Part shown: positions 53,892-64,000 of the stretch, piece after piece | Layout: each line of letters starts with the position of its first letter | Numbering within the stretch: the stretch's first letter is position 1 | NCBI RefSeq assembly: GCF_000153405.2 | Contig: NC_020802.1 | Location: forward strand, 1,445,883-1,509,882 | Direction: 5' to 3' | Length of the DNA: 64,000 nt | Source: Psychromonas sp. CNPT3 | GTDB taxonomy: Bacteria > Pseudomonadota > Gammaproteobacteria > Enterobacterales > Psychromonadaceae | The notes under the pieces: model-generated | What the model was told of the DNA's origin: nothing | Database searches by the model: none | The model's input: only the letters and a program-made list of their open reading frames with translations | Translations under genes and position numbers: made by a program

Positions 53892-55352
53892 TTAGATTAG
53901 CGCTTCATCGCTATCAATCATCGGCTGCGCTTTCGACTTAGTAATAACGTATGCAGTGATCAATAGCATAGAAGCAATACCTATAATCGTTGCGATATCA
54001 ATCGTTAAACCAAAGCCAAGGCTATCATTATTTAAAATGAAGGTGATAACCACTGTGGTCATAAACATCGCAGGAAGCGTCGCTATCCAATGTAATTTTT
54101 GATGACGAATAAGATAAGCGGACGCAGTCCAAAGCATCATCACTGCCGTTGTTTGATTGGCAAATCCAAAGTAGCGCCAAATAATACCAAAATCAACTTG
54201 CGTGAGGATCGCGCCAATCACAAACAAAGGTAAGGCCATGATAAGACGGTTGCGAATTAAGGTTTGATCGCTGTGAAAGAATTCCGCCATGATCAAACGG
54301 CTTGCTCTAAACGCAGTATCACCCGATGTGATAGGTAATATCACCACGCCTAAGAATGCAATAATACCGCCAACGCCACCTAATAGGCCAATTGAAGTAT
54401 CATAAACAATGGCGCCAGGACCACCTGAATGTACGGCTGCAGATAAAGCGTCAACATTATCATAGAAAGACAAAGCAAGTGCACACCAAATAAGCGCTAT
54501 CACCCCTTCACCTATCATGGCGCCATAAAATACAAAACGTCCATTTTCTTCATTTTCTAAACAACGCGCCATTAAAGGGGACTGCGTTGCATGGAATCCT
54601 GAGATTGCGCCACAGGCAATCGTAATGAACAAGGCAGGCCATAACGGTAAGTCATTAGGATTCATATTGGTAAACATCATGCTCATTTCATAATTACCCA
54701 GCAAAGAATGCTCAGTTGAAAAGGTTAATGCTACGATAAGGCCAACAGACATAAAGACTAATAAGGCGCCGAAAAACGGATAAAAACGACCAATTATTTT
54801 ATCAATTGGCACAATAGTGGCAATTAAATAATAACTAAAGATAATAGCAACCATAACCAGCATCGGCATTGCTAAATCAGTTTGTTGATTGACTAAATTG
54901 GTGATCATACCTGCGGGAGCTGAGACAAAAACAACGCCGACTAATAGCAGTAACAACAAAGCAAAAACATTCATAAAATGTTTTGCATTGTTACCTAAAT
55001 ATTTACCCGTCATGTTTGGTACAGAAGCTCCACCATTACGAATAGAAAGCATACCCGCGAAATAATCGTGTACCCCTCCGGCAAAAATACAACCTAAAAC
55101 GATCCAAAGCATGGCAGCCGGTCCGTAGAGCGCTCCCATAATAGGTCCAAAAATGGGGCCCACACCTGCGATGTTTAAGAGTTGAACCAAATATACCTTT
55201 TTCTTTGGCATTGGCACGTAATCAACCCCATCTTGTTTGCTATATGCGGGAGTTTGTCTGTCTTTTTTAATACCAAAGACTTTTTCAACAAACGCACCGT
55301 AAATAAAATAGCCACCTAATAACAGCATGATACAAAATAAAAACCACAACAT
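53892..55352 (-). CDS. cstA: CstA-family carbon-starvation carrier (BtsT/CstA-like)
   Basis: 486 residues with about 12 membrane helices, the short form of the family (E. coli CstA and BtsT have about 700). Family marks are GVGPIFGPIMGALYGPAAML, AGGVHDYFAGMLSIRNGGAS and the FHATQSPLMARCLENE segment. Members take up pyruvate or peptides with protons. It is directly followed (upstream) by btsR-btsS on the same strand, which matches the BtsSR-controlled carrier system, although 190 bases separate them. Confidence 0.9.
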   Translation of the reverse strand: MLWFLFCIMLLLGGYFIYGAFVEKVFGIKKDRQTPAYSKQDGVDYVPMPKKKVYLVQLLNIAGVGPIFGPIMGALYGPAAMLWIVLGCIFAGGVHDYFAGMLSIRNGGASVPNMTGKYLGNNAKHFMNVFALLLLLLVGVVFVSAPAGMITNLVNQQTDLAMPMLVMVAIIFSYYLIATIVPIDKIIGRFYPFFGALLVFMSVGLIVALTFSTEHSLLGNYEMSMMFTNMNPNDLPLWPALFITIACGAISGFHATQSPLMARCLENEENGRFVFYGAMIGEGVIALIWCALALSFYDNVDALSAAVHSGGPGAIVYDTSIGLLGGVGGIIAFLGVVILPITSGDTAFRASRLIMAEFFHSDQTLIRNRLIMALPLFVIGAILTQVDFGIIWRYFGFANQTTAVMMLWTASAYLIRHQKLHWIATLPAMFMTTVVITFILNNDSLGFGLTIDIATIIGIASMLLITAYVITKSKAQPMIDSDEALI

Positions 55353-55546
55353 ATGAACTTCCTTTTTTATTAATGAAAGGCAGCTACTTGCAATTTATAC
55401 TTATCATTTTATTAAAAAATATATAAGTAAATGCTCAGTGCTACATTCTCCTAACAAATAGGATACGCTTTGTTAACGATTAATCATGTGTTCTATATTG
55501 CAGTGGTCATATAGTCTTTTAAGTGGTTTATCAGAGAGATAAACGG

Positions 55547-56275
55547 TTAGCTTAAATGAAATAAGGCTTTGATCTCTTTTAAATAACGACGGCTGACCGG
55601 CACGACTCTTGCGCTATAAGTGAGGATCTCAGCTAACGCATTATCTAATATTTTTATTTCCCTAATGGCATCGGGATTCACTAAATATTGTCGATGACAA
55701 CGGATCAATGTCGTTTTATCTTCTAATACTTTTAAACTTAGGACGCAGTTTAAGCTTTCATTTTGATGACTTTCAGGCGTACATAATAGATGAACGCCGC
55801 TATGGTCACTATGTGCCACTTCGATTTCAGCTATTTTTAATAATAAATAACGTTGATATCCTGCACACGGGATCTGGGTTAATAAAGCATGCTCAGGAAG
55901 ACTCAGTGTTGTTGTGTTTTTCTTTTTAACTAAACGCTCGATAGTCTTTTGTAAACGATCTTGAGAAATTGGCTTTAATATATAATCAAAAGCATTACCT
56001 TCAAAAGCTTTAAGGGCATATTCATCATAAGCACTCACAAAAACGACCTCAGGCATCGTATCAGGGCTTAACATACTGAGCATTTCCATCCCGCTTATTT
56101 GGGGCATGGAGATATCAAGAAAAATGACATCGGGTTGTAACTGATTTACTTTTTGTAAACCTTCAATCGCATTCGCGCAGCACGCTTGCACCTCGACGGC
56201 ATTACTTAATGTTAATAAGCTTGCCAATTCTTCACGCGCATAGCGCTCGTCATCAATAACAATGGCTTTAAGCAT
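55547..56275 (-). CDS. btsR: LytTR-type response regulator, BtsR-like
   Basis: 242 residues from ATG 56275, where the frame starts MLKAIVIDDERYAREELASL; GGAGG is 5 nt upstream inside the last codons of btsS. The receiver domain has phosphoacceptor D54 (DVIFLDISMPQ) and the lysine in DYILKPIS. The LytTR DNA-binding domain covers about 130-240 (HDSGVHLLC-type start, LIRCHRQYLVNPDAI, VPVSRRYLKEIKALF). It works with the adjacent kinase; the likely target is cstA. Confidence 0.92.
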   Translation of the reverse strand: MLKAIVIDDERYAREELASLLTLSNAVEVQACCANAIEGLQKVNQLQPDVIFLDISMPQISGMEMLSMLSPDTMPEVVFVSAYDEYALKAFEGNAFDYILKPISQDRLQKTIERLVKKKNTTTLSLPEHALLTQIPCAGYQRYLLLKIAEIEVAHSDHSGVHLLCTPESHQNESLNCVLSLKVLEDKTTLIRCHRQYLVNPDAIREIKILDNALAEILTYSARVVPVSRRYLKEIKALFHLS

Positions 56276-57968
56276 GTTTACCTCCATGTAATGGGAAAGT
56301 GATATTGGCCTTTGTCGTAATATTATCAATACAGCTCATATCAAGGCCATATTCATCACCAAAATGATATTTAAGACGTTTATCCACAATCTGCAAACCT
56401 AATCCAGTACTGTCACTGTCTTGGCGTTTATAATAATTGCCTGCGTTATCGATCACTTGTAACTCAACAATAGCGCCGTTTGGCGTCGCTTTTATACGCC
56501 CAATGACGCTGACTTTTCCTTGTTGCAGTAATGTTGACGTTCCATGTTTAATAGCATTTTCGACTAAGGGCTGCAATGTAAAAATAGGGATCATAATATC
56601 AAAAAGTGACCTATCTACGTCAATATGGATGCTTAATCGATCAGAAAAACGTGCCAGCTCAATACGTAAATAGGCATTCACATGCTCCAACTCTTCTTCT
56701 ATGCGCACCCACTCCACTTTTTGTTTTAAATTACGTCGGAAAAATTGCGCCAAATGTTGAATAAGTTCTCGCGCCCCTTCCGGATCGCGCCTAATAACGG
56801 CATTAATAGTATTGAGCGCATTAAATAAGAAGTGTGGATCCACCTGTGCGCGCAGCAAACGCACTTCGGCTTGTGTTAATAAGGTTTGTTGCTCAATATA
56901 ACGGCCGGTGAGTATTTGGTTTGATAGCAGTTTTGCTAAGCCTTCACCCAAGGAGCGATTCACCGATGAAAATATCTTTTTCTTTGCTTCATATAATTTT
57001 ATCGTGCCCAATACTTTTTGCTCAGCGCCCATTAAAGGGATCACTAAAGAGGAGCCGAGTCGACAATTTTTATCTAACGAACATTGATAAGGCAACTGAT
57101 AACCATCGGCATATATGATTTCGCCTTTTTTGATCGCCTGTTTAGTATAGTCTGAGGAGATAAGCGTACCAGGTAAATGATGATCGGCTGCGATACCAAT
57201 AAAAGCTAATATCTTTTCACGATCGGTGATCGAAACAGCCCCCACCCCCGTTTCTTCATAAATTATCTGCGCAATTTTTTGACTACTTTGTGCATTAAAA
57301 CCTTGGCTTAACACCCCTACCGAACGCTCTGCAATGGTTAATGCTTTACTTGAAAAAGCAGCTGAATATTTTTCATAAATTGTTTTTCTGTCAGCAATAA
57401 TACTCATAAACAAAGCAGCCCCGGCAGCATTCGCGATGATCATGGGTAATGCAATACTGCGAACAAGATCTAAAGCATGGCTAAAAGGTTTCGCGATGAG
57501 CAAAATAATCGACATTTGCATGATTTCTGCCACGACTAACAAACACAAGGCGACATAAGGATTAAAAATATTATCAATTTGGCCTCTGCGCATATAATAA
57601 CGGTGCATCAACCCGCCTAACAATCCCTCTGCCGTTGTCGAAATAGCGCATGATAAATCGGTAAAGCCTCCCATACTATAACGGTGGATCCCACCGGTTA
57701 AGCCTACCGCAAACCCAACTAATGGCCCGCCTAATAACCCCCCTATTACAGCCCCTATTGCGCGGGTATTGGCAATCGCGCTATCAATAGCAAGTCCAAA
57801 ATAAGTCCCTAATATACAAAATAAACTAAAAACGAAATAACAGGCTAGACGTTGATAAGAATGTGCAGAAAGCGTTGTTAAGGGCATAAAGATAGGGGTT
57901 TTACTCAGTAAATAAGCAATGACTAAATACACACTGAGTTGCTGTAACAATAAAAAAATTAACGCCAT
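56268..57968 (-). CDS. btsS: LytS-type sensor histidine kinase, BtsS-like
   Basis: 566 residues: 5TMR-LYT membrane domain (1-190, with GGLLGGPLVGFAVGLTGGIHR), a GAF domain (about 215-345), then the LytS kinase: QVDPHFLFNALNTINA with phosphoacceptor H379, and the ATP-binding N box LVENAIKHGTS, GLGLQIVDKRL. BtsS in E. coli senses pyruvate. Its stop overlaps the btsR start by 8 nt. No pyruvate site can be confirmed by eye. Confidence 0.92.
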   Translation of the reverse strand: MALIFLLLQQLSVYLVIAYLLSKTPIFMPLTTLSAHSYQRLACYFVFSLFCILGTYFGLAIDSAIANTRAIGAVIGGLLGGPLVGFAVGLTGGIHRYSMGGFTDLSCAISTTAEGLLGGLMHRYYMRRGQIDNIFNPYVALCLLVVAEIMQMSIILLIAKPFSHALDLVRSIALPMIIANAAGAALFMSIIADRKTIYEKYSAAFSSKALTIAERSVGVLSQGFNAQSSQKIAQIIYEETGVGAVSITDREKILAFIGIAADHHLPGTLISSDYTKQAIKKGEIIYADGYQLPYQCSLDKNCRLGSSLVIPLMGAEQKVLGTIKLYEAKKKIFSSVNRSLGEGLAKLLSNQILTGRYIEQQTLLTQAEVRLLRAQVDPHFLFNALNTINAVIRRDPEGARELIQHLAQFFRRNLKQKVEWVRIEEELEHVNAYLRIELARFSDRLSIHIDVDRSLFDIMIPIFTLQPLVENAIKHGTSTLLQQGKVSVIGRIKATPNGAIVELQVIDNAGNYYKRQDSDSTGLGLQIVDKRLKYHFGDEYGLDMSCIDNITTKANITFPLHGGKHA

Positions 57969-58225
57969 AATATCCTAAAAATATAAAACACATAAATAAG
58001 AGCTTATATTACGCTTCCCAACATTAAGCGCAACAAAGCACCTCTTAGCTTGCGCTTTGATCGCGATAAATAGGCTTATTAACGCGCATTTAACATAAGA
58101 TTTTCAATGCAAGTTTAAAGCCGCGAAGCAAAGTGACTGAGAAAGATAAATCCCAAAATAAGAGATGCACAAATAGACCTGCAATCGAGGCGCATTCCCT
58201 ATATACTCACGCTCCTAATTAGATT

Positions 58226-59548
58226 ATGAATAAAAGTGGTGATGGTATGAGTGTTGATGCAATAGGTTTATCTACAGAGTTGTTAAAAGCGGTTAAAGCA
58301 TGTGGTTATAAAAATTTAACCCCTATCCAGCAACAAGCCATTCCACTCATTCGCTCAGGTTGTGATGTGCTGGCCAGCGCGCAAACGGGCACCGGAAAAA
58401 CGGCTGCTTTTAGTTTGCCTATATTAGATTTATTGGCTAAATCAGCATCACAAAAAAAATCTAATAATCGCAGTGTTCGTGCATTGATTTTAAGCCCGAC
58501 GCGTGAGCTTGCGATGCAAATAACGAAGAACATTCAAGAATATGCTCAGTTTATGGATATCACTTGTGGGCTTGTCTGCGGTGGTAAAAATATGGATACA
58601 CAAGTTAAACTCCTTAAAGGTGGCGTCGATATTCTCGTTGCAACACCGGGGCGTTTAATTGAGCATATTAATGCGCGCAGTGTTGATTTATCACATGTAA
58701 AACATGTTGTATTAGATGAAGCCGATCGCATGTTGGATATGGGGTTCTTAACCGCTATTCAATCTCTGATAGAAACCATTAAACAAAAACATCAAACCTT
58801 AATGTTTTCAGCGACCTTTTCAAATAAAGTAAAAACACTGGCAAAACAGTTATTGCATACGCCGAAAACAATTGAAGTTTCGATGCAAAATTCTACGGCG
58901 GGTAAAATTAAGCAACAAGTTTACTGGGTTTCAGAAACACGTAAACGCGAATTATTATCTGAGCTTATCGGCGTTAAAAACTGGCGCCAAGTACTGGTCT
59001 TTGCCGGTACGAAAGCAAGTGCGGACTTGCTTGCTAAAGAGTTAAAGTTAGACGGCATTAAATGTGCGGTTTGCCATGGTGATAAAAACCAAGGTGCGCG
59101 TAATAAAGCCATTGAGAAATTTACAGAAGGCAGTGTACGCGTGCTTGTTGCGACAGATGTTGCTGCCCGTGGTCTTGATATTCCTAACTTACCTTATGTG
59201 GTGAACTTTCATCTGCCTTTCTTAGCGGAAGATTATATACATCGTATTGGGCGCACCGGCAGAGCAGGTAAAAAAGGGAATGCTATTTCTTTAGTCAGCC
59301 CTAAAGATGAACAATTTTTAGATAATATTGAAGAGCTCATTGGTCGTAAATTTGAACGTATCGTTTATCCTGGTTATGAAATGGATTTATCTTTACCAGA
59401 ATCTTATGCCGATAGTGATACGAAAAAACTTAAGAAAAGCCGCTATAAAGCAATGCAAGAGCACAATCAGATGCTCGAGCGTAAGCAAGAAAAGAATAAG
59501 CCTGCTAATATTCGCCGCGAAAAAGCAAAGAGCAGAAAAAAACGTTAG
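58226..59548 (+). CDS. rhlE: DEAD-box RNA helicase, RhlE-like
   Basis: 440 residues with all helicase motifs: Q motif near LTPIQQQAIP (31-40), Walker A SAQTGTGKTA (51-60), PTRELA (91), VATPGRL, DEAD at 164-167, SAT at 195-197, ATDVAARGLDIP and HRIGRTGRAGKKG. The short, basic C-terminal tail (NKPANIRREKAKSRKKR) fits the RhlE group. RNA remodelling, likely ribosome assembly or cold growth. The start may be ATG 58247 (MSVDAIGLS) instead of 58226. Single gene. Confidence 0.92.
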   Translation: MNKSGDGMSVDAIGLSTELLKAVKACGYKNLTPIQQQAIPLIRSGCDVLASAQTGTGKTAAFSLPILDLLAKSASQKKSNNRSVRALILSPTRELAMQITKNIQEYAQFMDITCGLVCGGKNMDTQVKLLKGGVDILVATPGRLIEHINARSVDLSHVKHVVLDEADRMLDMGFLTAIQSLIETIKQKHQTLMFSATFSNKVKTLAKQLLHTPKTIEVSMQNSTAGKIKQQVYWVSETRKRELLSELIGVKNWRQVLVFAGTKASADLLAKELKLDGIKCAVCHGDKNQGARNKAIEKFTEGSVRVLVATDVAARGLDIPNLPYVVNFHLPFLAEDYIHRIGRTGRAGKKGNAISLVSPKDEQFLDNIEELIGRKFERIVYPGYEMDLSLPESYADSDTKKLKKSRYKAMQEHNQMLERKQEKNKPANIRREKAKSRKKR

Positions 59549-59572
59549 AATGTTAAAATAGCATCACACAAT

Positions 59573-59610
59573 GAGTACTCAGACTAAGCGTAGCTGAGTG
59601 CTCCATTTTT
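59573..59610. terminator. Terminator between the helicase gene and tamB
   Basis: GAGTACTCAG / CTGAGTGCTC stem (one mismatch), with CATTTTTAT downstream on the plus strand, about 25 bases after the helicase stop codon. Confidence 0.7.
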
Positions 59611-59799
59611 ATACCCACGTTACTTAAAAATACGTTATCCCGCATCAAACACTTTCCAAGACAATACGTAACATCCGACAAAGACGACGCCCTTAGCGCG
59701 TGTAATCCCCCTTTTAACCCAGCTGTTTTTCACCTTCACGCTAGCATTTTACTACACCAGGACGTACTGATTTTTCCTTTTTAAATAGCCTCACGGCGT

Positions 59800-62700
59800 T
59801 TAAGGATCCCAATCAAATTCATAGTAAGCATCGATAGCTTGATATAATCCACTAGACGCTTCAATATAAAAACGATTAAACAGCTCATAACGTAAAGCTA
59901 ATATTGAAAAGCTTTCAAAAACGCCAATCCCATAACTTATTTCAACACCCGGCGCAATTTCAGCGCTAATACCGACAGATTGTTGATCACCACTGCCCTG
60001 CGTAGACAACGACAGATCTTTTAATCCTAACGTATCGCCGATATCACTCATGACAGAGTCTGATTGTGAGGCGCCAAATGCAATTAACCAGGCTGCTAAT
60101 TGATTATTTGAGCCTTTATCACTACCTGCATTTATAGATTTACCGCGGGTTAAATACGATAATGCTTCTTGTTGCGCCATTTCTGGTTTTGAAAAAATGG
60201 TTAACGTTAATGCATCGGGAGAGCCATTTAAACGTATTCCTGAAATGACATTATCTTGCGTTTTTTGAGGATCACGAATAGCCTCTATATCAATATATGG
60301 GGACTCGGGCGGCCCTTGAAATAATATGCTACTGTCTTGCAACTCGAGTTGTTGACCAAATGAGCGATAGCTACCACGCTCAAATTTTAATTTTCCATGC
60401 ACTAACAGATCACTCGTTATCTCTTTTTTAACTAATAACTCGCCTTTAATAAAACTATCTAACCCCATTGCGATGAGGTGAAAATCATTACCTAGATCCA
60501 CTTCTAAATTTAATGCTAATGGTAAAGTATCCGTTTCCTTAATGTCTATTTCATCGACAAACACCACATCTTTAGATGCAGAAACGGCACCCTTAGGTAA
60601 TTCTTTAACGCGGATCTTTGCTCTATTGAGTAAAACATTTCCTTTAACATTTAATGTTTTATCAAACGTTAAATAAATATCAGGACTGAGTAACATGTTT
60701 ATTTTTTTATGATCATAAAAAAATAATTTATGCGCATAAAAATGTAAGGCGCCTTGAAAACGATGTTGCCAATTTAAATCCCCCTTAAAATAGGCTTGTC
60801 CCGAAGGTAACTCTCGGATAGCTAGTTGCGACTTCTCTTTATTTATTTTGTCACCCAAGCGTTTAAAAGGAGCATCAATCACGCTAAATGTCTTTTTAAG
60901 CACTTTAAAAGGTAAACTTAACAAGCCTTTTTTTGCTACTTTTTCACTGCTTTTAAAGCTCCCTTGTATTTCTGCTTTTTTATTATCTAAACGAATAATG
61001 GTATTAAGTGCATTAAGCTTGATAGGTAGTAAAGACGATGTGATATCGGTATCTTGCAATACGATAAGGCCCTGTACATTCGGGAAATCAAGTGCACCTT
61101 GAATATTTACATCTGCTTTAATGGCGCCATTTAATTGCTCGAGATCAGGAATAAACGTTTTAAAGACAGATAAATTAGGCATTGAAAGCGCAATCGTCGC
61201 ATTTATTTTAGGTTTGTCTTGGGAGTGCGCTAGGCTACCTTTCAACATTAAGTTAACTAGATGAGGTGAGTCTATTTGTAATAAAAAAGGACTTTTTTTG
61301 TTTTTTGAGTTTAATTGCAATCGAAAAGTATCAATCGCGTAAAGCCCTTTATTATAGACACCAGGCTTTGCTTCTACTTTTATCGAAGCGTTCTCTAAAT
61401 GCATGTCGACATCAATTTTGGGGGGGCCGTTTTTATACCATAGGATCTTTGATTGTGCAAAAAGAGCCCCAAAGAAGCGCGCTTTAGGTTCTAAATAGGG
61501 ATCCAATGCTTGTAACTTGATATTATCTAACGAAAGTTGAACCTCTCCACTTTCACCTGCATCTATTTTTTGAAAGCATAAACGGCCCATCTTGTTATTT
61601 TTAGCATCGGTACTTTGCCAACAATGCTCACTGAGTTGTATATTTTTGTTTTTAAGCTGCACATGGATAGGCGTTACTAAATTTATTTTTTGTTGTGCCT
61701 GCACTATCTTTATCGTCATTTTTTGTAAATTAGCAGACCAATTTTTTGCACTTTGAATGATATTTAACTGCGCCTGAGAGCTAAATTTTGGCGCCTTTAT
61801 TTTTATCTTAATATCATGCTTCGCGATTTTTGTGTTTTTAATGTGTAAACGCACCGATCTGATTTTTTGATCTTCAAAAACAAAGCCTATCGCCTTTAAA
61901 TCTAAATTTAATCCCATCGTGTCCGCTACAGTGACCTCACCATCAAGCCTTAGACTTTGTAATTTTGATTGTTGGTAGGCCAATTTACGCGCGTTAAGGT
62001 GCGCTTTAATTTTAATGTCGCTAGGCGAGCCAGTTACCTTAAACTTAGCGTTTATTTTGCCTTTTGCGTCTGCCAACAAGTTTTTCATGTCTTGTATGTC
62101 GACTTTAATGCTTAAATTGTTTTTTTCGCCGAGTCGGCCTTTTATCGAGATTTTATTTTTTTCATTAATAATATTAAAGGTTTCAATATTAGCGCCAGTG
62201 TCCTTATTCGCCGATAATTTTGCGTCTACTGAAAAATCACGTTGTAGATATTTACCTTCAAGCTGTAGTTTAGGAATAGAAACAGACCAGTTCGGTGCGC
62301 GATCATAATAAAACTGCGTTTGCATTGTTTGTTTTATCGAGCCAGAAACAATACTCTCGTCGCCTTTAATAAAGGCTTTTAATGCTAAGTTATCTAAGTT
62401 TAAATCACCTTGCCAATACAATTTATCCGACCAAGATAAATCACCCGAAAAGCGTGCAATGCCTTGGAGCGTCTTAAGCGTTAAACTTTCCAAGTTTAAT
62501 TTTTTGAGATCACCTTGCACTTTTAATTGCACTTTACCGGGCGCAATATCCTGCCCTTGATAATCCGCATTAAACAATAACGTATAATCATTCAGGGCGC
62601 CCTGCGACTCTAGCTTTCCAAATTTAGATTGAAATTTAGGTGTGTCTGTTAATGGCCAATACAAATGTGTCCATTTTAGTTGCAGAGAATAAGGCATATT

Positions 62701-63753
62701 TTCAGTTAACAAATCAACTTCAGAAGATAACTCTAAGCGCATCTTTTTAGTTAAGAGCAATTTGCTTTTTAGCGCACTAAGATCGCCACTCACGTTGAGT
62801 TGATACTTTTGCCCTTTCAATAGCGCATGCGTATTTTGCATCTCTATTGTTTTTACCTTGCCCTTTATTTCTAACGCTAAAGGATAGTTATTATTAAAAT
62901 CAATTTTACCTTGTAAGTCAAAGCTTGTCTCGGGCGTCTCAAAGGCTAAAGCCTTCACCTCTAAATGCGTATCAATAAAACTTAACTGCGTCTCAAAACG
63001 CTGCAAATTGAATATGTTTTTATCTTCTTGGACCACCTTAAGATCAAAAATAGCAATGGGATCAAGATATAAGTTAAAAGGTAAACGAATGGGGGTTAAT
63101 TGGTTTTTGGCAATCAGCGGGGCGACCTCAGTAAAGACCAATTTCTTTTTGCCTGCTTTGAGCAATATAGGTGCAATGATCGTTGGCTTTGGTAGTTGCA
63201 CAAATACCTTACGTAATGTGCTACTGATATAAACATTACTTTTTTGAGCGCGTACATCTAAAGCGAGATCGTCAAATGAAAAAGCAAAGTCGCCTTGGGT
63301 TACATTAATATCTTTTAAGTGGATATTAGATAAATGTATTTTAATCGGAAGAGACAACAAGGCCATGGGTTCATGCGTTTCTTCCTGCGCGACGGGGACA
63401 CTATCATTGACCGGTAAATGTAAGTTAACCCCAATAATATTAACTTGCTGCATACAAATTTCTTGTACCAAGCAAGAATAACCAAAGACATAATTGAGTT
63501 TTTCAATATTTAGAGTGGTCGAATCATCTTGCCAAGAAATATTTTCAAAGGTAGGAGAAAAGAACACGCTACCTTGTGTTAATGGCAGTGAGAGCCTCGG
63601 CTCTATCGACTCGATAACACTGATGATAACTTTATTACCGGGATGCGTTAATAATAACAGAGCCAATATAACGCTCAGCCCCGCTAGTAATATCAATAAG
63701 CATTTTGTTATTTTTTTACACATTTTAAGGTTACATCGCATAATAGATATCAT
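59800..63753 (-). CDS. tamB: Translocation and assembly module subunit TamB
   Basis: 1317 residues, near the length of E. coli TamB (1259). One N-terminal membrane helix (about 16-38, KITKCLLILLAGLSVILALL) anchors it in the inner membrane; the long periplasmic body is a beta-taco of repeated strands, as in AsmA-like lipid-transfer proteins, and it ends with the conserved DUF490 domain (KLKFERGSYRSFGQQLELQD, ILFQGPPESPYIDIEA, ISYGIGVFESFSILALRYEL). With TamA it aids outer-membrane protein or phospholipid transport. The start overlaps the tamA stop codon; ATG 63741 or 63723 are alternatives. Confidence 0.95.
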   Translation of the reverse strand: MISIMRCNLKMCKKITKCLLILLAGLSVILALLLLTHPGNKVIISVIESIEPRLSLPLTQGSVFFSPTFENISWQDDSTTLNIEKLNYVFGYSCLVQEICMQQVNIIGVNLHLPVNDSVPVAQEETHEPMALLSLPIKIHLSNIHLKDINVTQGDFAFSFDDLALDVRAQKSNVYISSTLRKVFVQLPKPTIIAPILLKAGKKKLVFTEVAPLIAKNQLTPIRLPFNLYLDPIAIFDLKVVQEDKNIFNLQRFETQLSFIDTHLEVKALAFETPETSFDLQGKIDFNNNYPLALEIKGKVKTIEMQNTHALLKGQKYQLNVSGDLSALKSKLLLTKKMRLELSSEVDLLTENMPYSLQLKWTHLYWPLTDTPKFQSKFGKLESQGALNDYTLLFNADYQGQDIAPGKVQLKVQGDLKKLNLESLTLKTLQGIARFSGDLSWSDKLYWQGDLNLDNLALKAFIKGDESIVSGSIKQTMQTQFYYDRAPNWSVSIPKLQLEGKYLQRDFSVDAKLSANKDTGANIETFNIINEKNKISIKGRLGEKNNLSIKVDIQDMKNLLADAKGKINAKFKVTGSPSDIKIKAHLNARKLAYQQSKLQSLRLDGEVTVADTMGLNLDLKAIGFVFEDQKIRSVRLHIKNTKIAKHDIKIKIKAPKFSSQAQLNIIQSAKNWSANLQKMTIKIVQAQQKINLVTPIHVQLKNKNIQLSEHCWQSTDAKNNKMGRLCFQKIDAGESGEVQLSLDNIKLQALDPYLEPKARFFGALFAQSKILWYKNGPPKIDVDMHLENASIKVEAKPGVYNKGLYAIDTFRLQLNSKNKKSPFLLQIDSPHLVNLMLKGSLAHSQDKPKINATIALSMPNLSVFKTFIPDLEQLNGAIKADVNIQGALDFPNVQGLIVLQDTDITSSLLPIKLNALNTIIRLDNKKAEIQGSFKSSEKVAKKGLLSLPFKVLKKTFSVIDAPFKRLGDKINKEKSQLAIRELPSGQAYFKGDLNWQHRFQGALHFYAHKLFFYDHKKINMLLSPDIYLTFDKTLNVKGNVLLNRAKIRVKELPKGAVSASKDVVFVDEIDIKETDTLPLALNLEVDLGNDFHLIAMGLDSFIKGELLVKKEITSDLLVHGKLKFERGSYRSFGQQLELQDSSILFQGPPESPYIDIEAIRDPQKTQDNVISGIRLNGSPDALTLTIFSKPEMAQQEALSYLTRGKSINAGSDKGSNNQLAAWLIAFGASQSDSVMSDIGDTLGLKDLSLSTQGSGDQQSVGISAEIAPGVEISYGIGVFESFSILALRYELFNRFYIEASSGLYQAIDAYYEFDWDP

Positions 63754-64000
63754 AATTCAGGCCCTATCATAAAATGTATTTTCCATGCGTTGTTACTCTG
63801 CGTTAAAGGCGCCGCCCAATAAAGGCGAATAGGCCCCACTAATGAGAGCCAAATAATACCCACACCCACACTCTGCGATATCGGTTCGGAGAAATCATTC
63901 GTTGCGGTGCCTGTATCGCTAAAAAAGGCGATTTTCCAGTTTTCAGCTATTGGCAATCTATATTCTAAACTTAACGTTGCTAAATATTTTGCGCCCATAT
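63750..64000 (-). CDS. tamA: TamA, C-terminal part only, cut by the right edge
   Basis: The last 83 residues of an Omp85-family barrel: LATLSLEYRLPIAENWKIAF, FSDTGTATNDF, SVGVGIIWLSLVGPIRLYWA and the terminal FMIGPEL, which is the barrel-closing C-terminus of TamA. The open frame continues off the window. Overlaps the tamB start as ATGA; the tamA-tamB operon is conserved in gammaproteobacteria. Confidence 0.92.
   Translation of the reverse strand, partial: MGAKYLATLSLEYRLPIAENWKIAFFSDTGTATNDFSEPISQSVGVGIIWLSLVGPIRLYWAAPLTQSNNAWKIHFMIGPEL

Overview
The window is about 64 kb of low-GC gammaproteobacterial chromosome. Gene content (TamA/TamB, BamC/DapA, SitABCD, BtsSR with a CstA-type carrier, TrhO, Tex, TrmK, a 370-residue PurC) and the AT-rich marine style suggest a cold-water relative of Psychromonas, Vibrio or Shewanella. 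The genus is an inference from gene content only.

Layout. 1-12.7 kb: a chemoreceptor cut by the left edge, a 1.36 kb non-coding stretch, then mostly minus-strand housekeeping and unknown genes (tRNA-binding protein, exported amidohydrolase, DUF3297, a 669-aa membrane/coiled-coil protein, trhO, a PEP-CTERM protein). 12.9-32.75 kb: an accessory region of mostly small minus-strand genes separated by imperfect palindromes with GTTRRRY-like cores. Stop codons often fall inside the core, and contents are typical of integron cassettes (GNATs, ASCH, GFA, a methyltransferase, HigBA-like toxin-antitoxin, lipoproteins, YciI, Bor). I read it as a chromosomal integron cassette array with no integrase in view. 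It carries a three-gene ABC-ATPase/nuclease defence operon (27.0-30.6 kb) and, across one attC, an orphan 2TM-beta-barrel protein resembling the CBASS effector Cap15. It is broken by a decayed IS110 element beside an attC, an IS3 element inside an attC, a reversed gamma-glutamyltransferase gene and a 125-bp tandem triplication. A leader sequence occurs three times (17.8, 31.4 and 32.8 kb), each upstream of an array gene; one copy has a LexA-like box.

33.3-64 kb: conserved chromosome. sitABCD with a strong Fur-type box (Mn/Fe uptake), brnQ, purC, dapA-bamC, tex-trmK, a Gfo/Idh/MocA oxidoreductase, a DUF3943 outer-membrane protein, a FocA-type channel fused to CBS domains behind a CRP site, a LysR regulator, cstA with btsSR (carbon-starvation or pyruvate sensing and uptake), a DEAD-box helicase, and tamB with the tail of tamA (outer-membrane biogenesis).

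A family of about 160-bp miniature elements with TACCAAAGGAA inverted ends occurs at least seven times, including a tandem pair and one copy ending at the trmK stop codon. No CRISPR array, rRNA or tRNA gene was seen.
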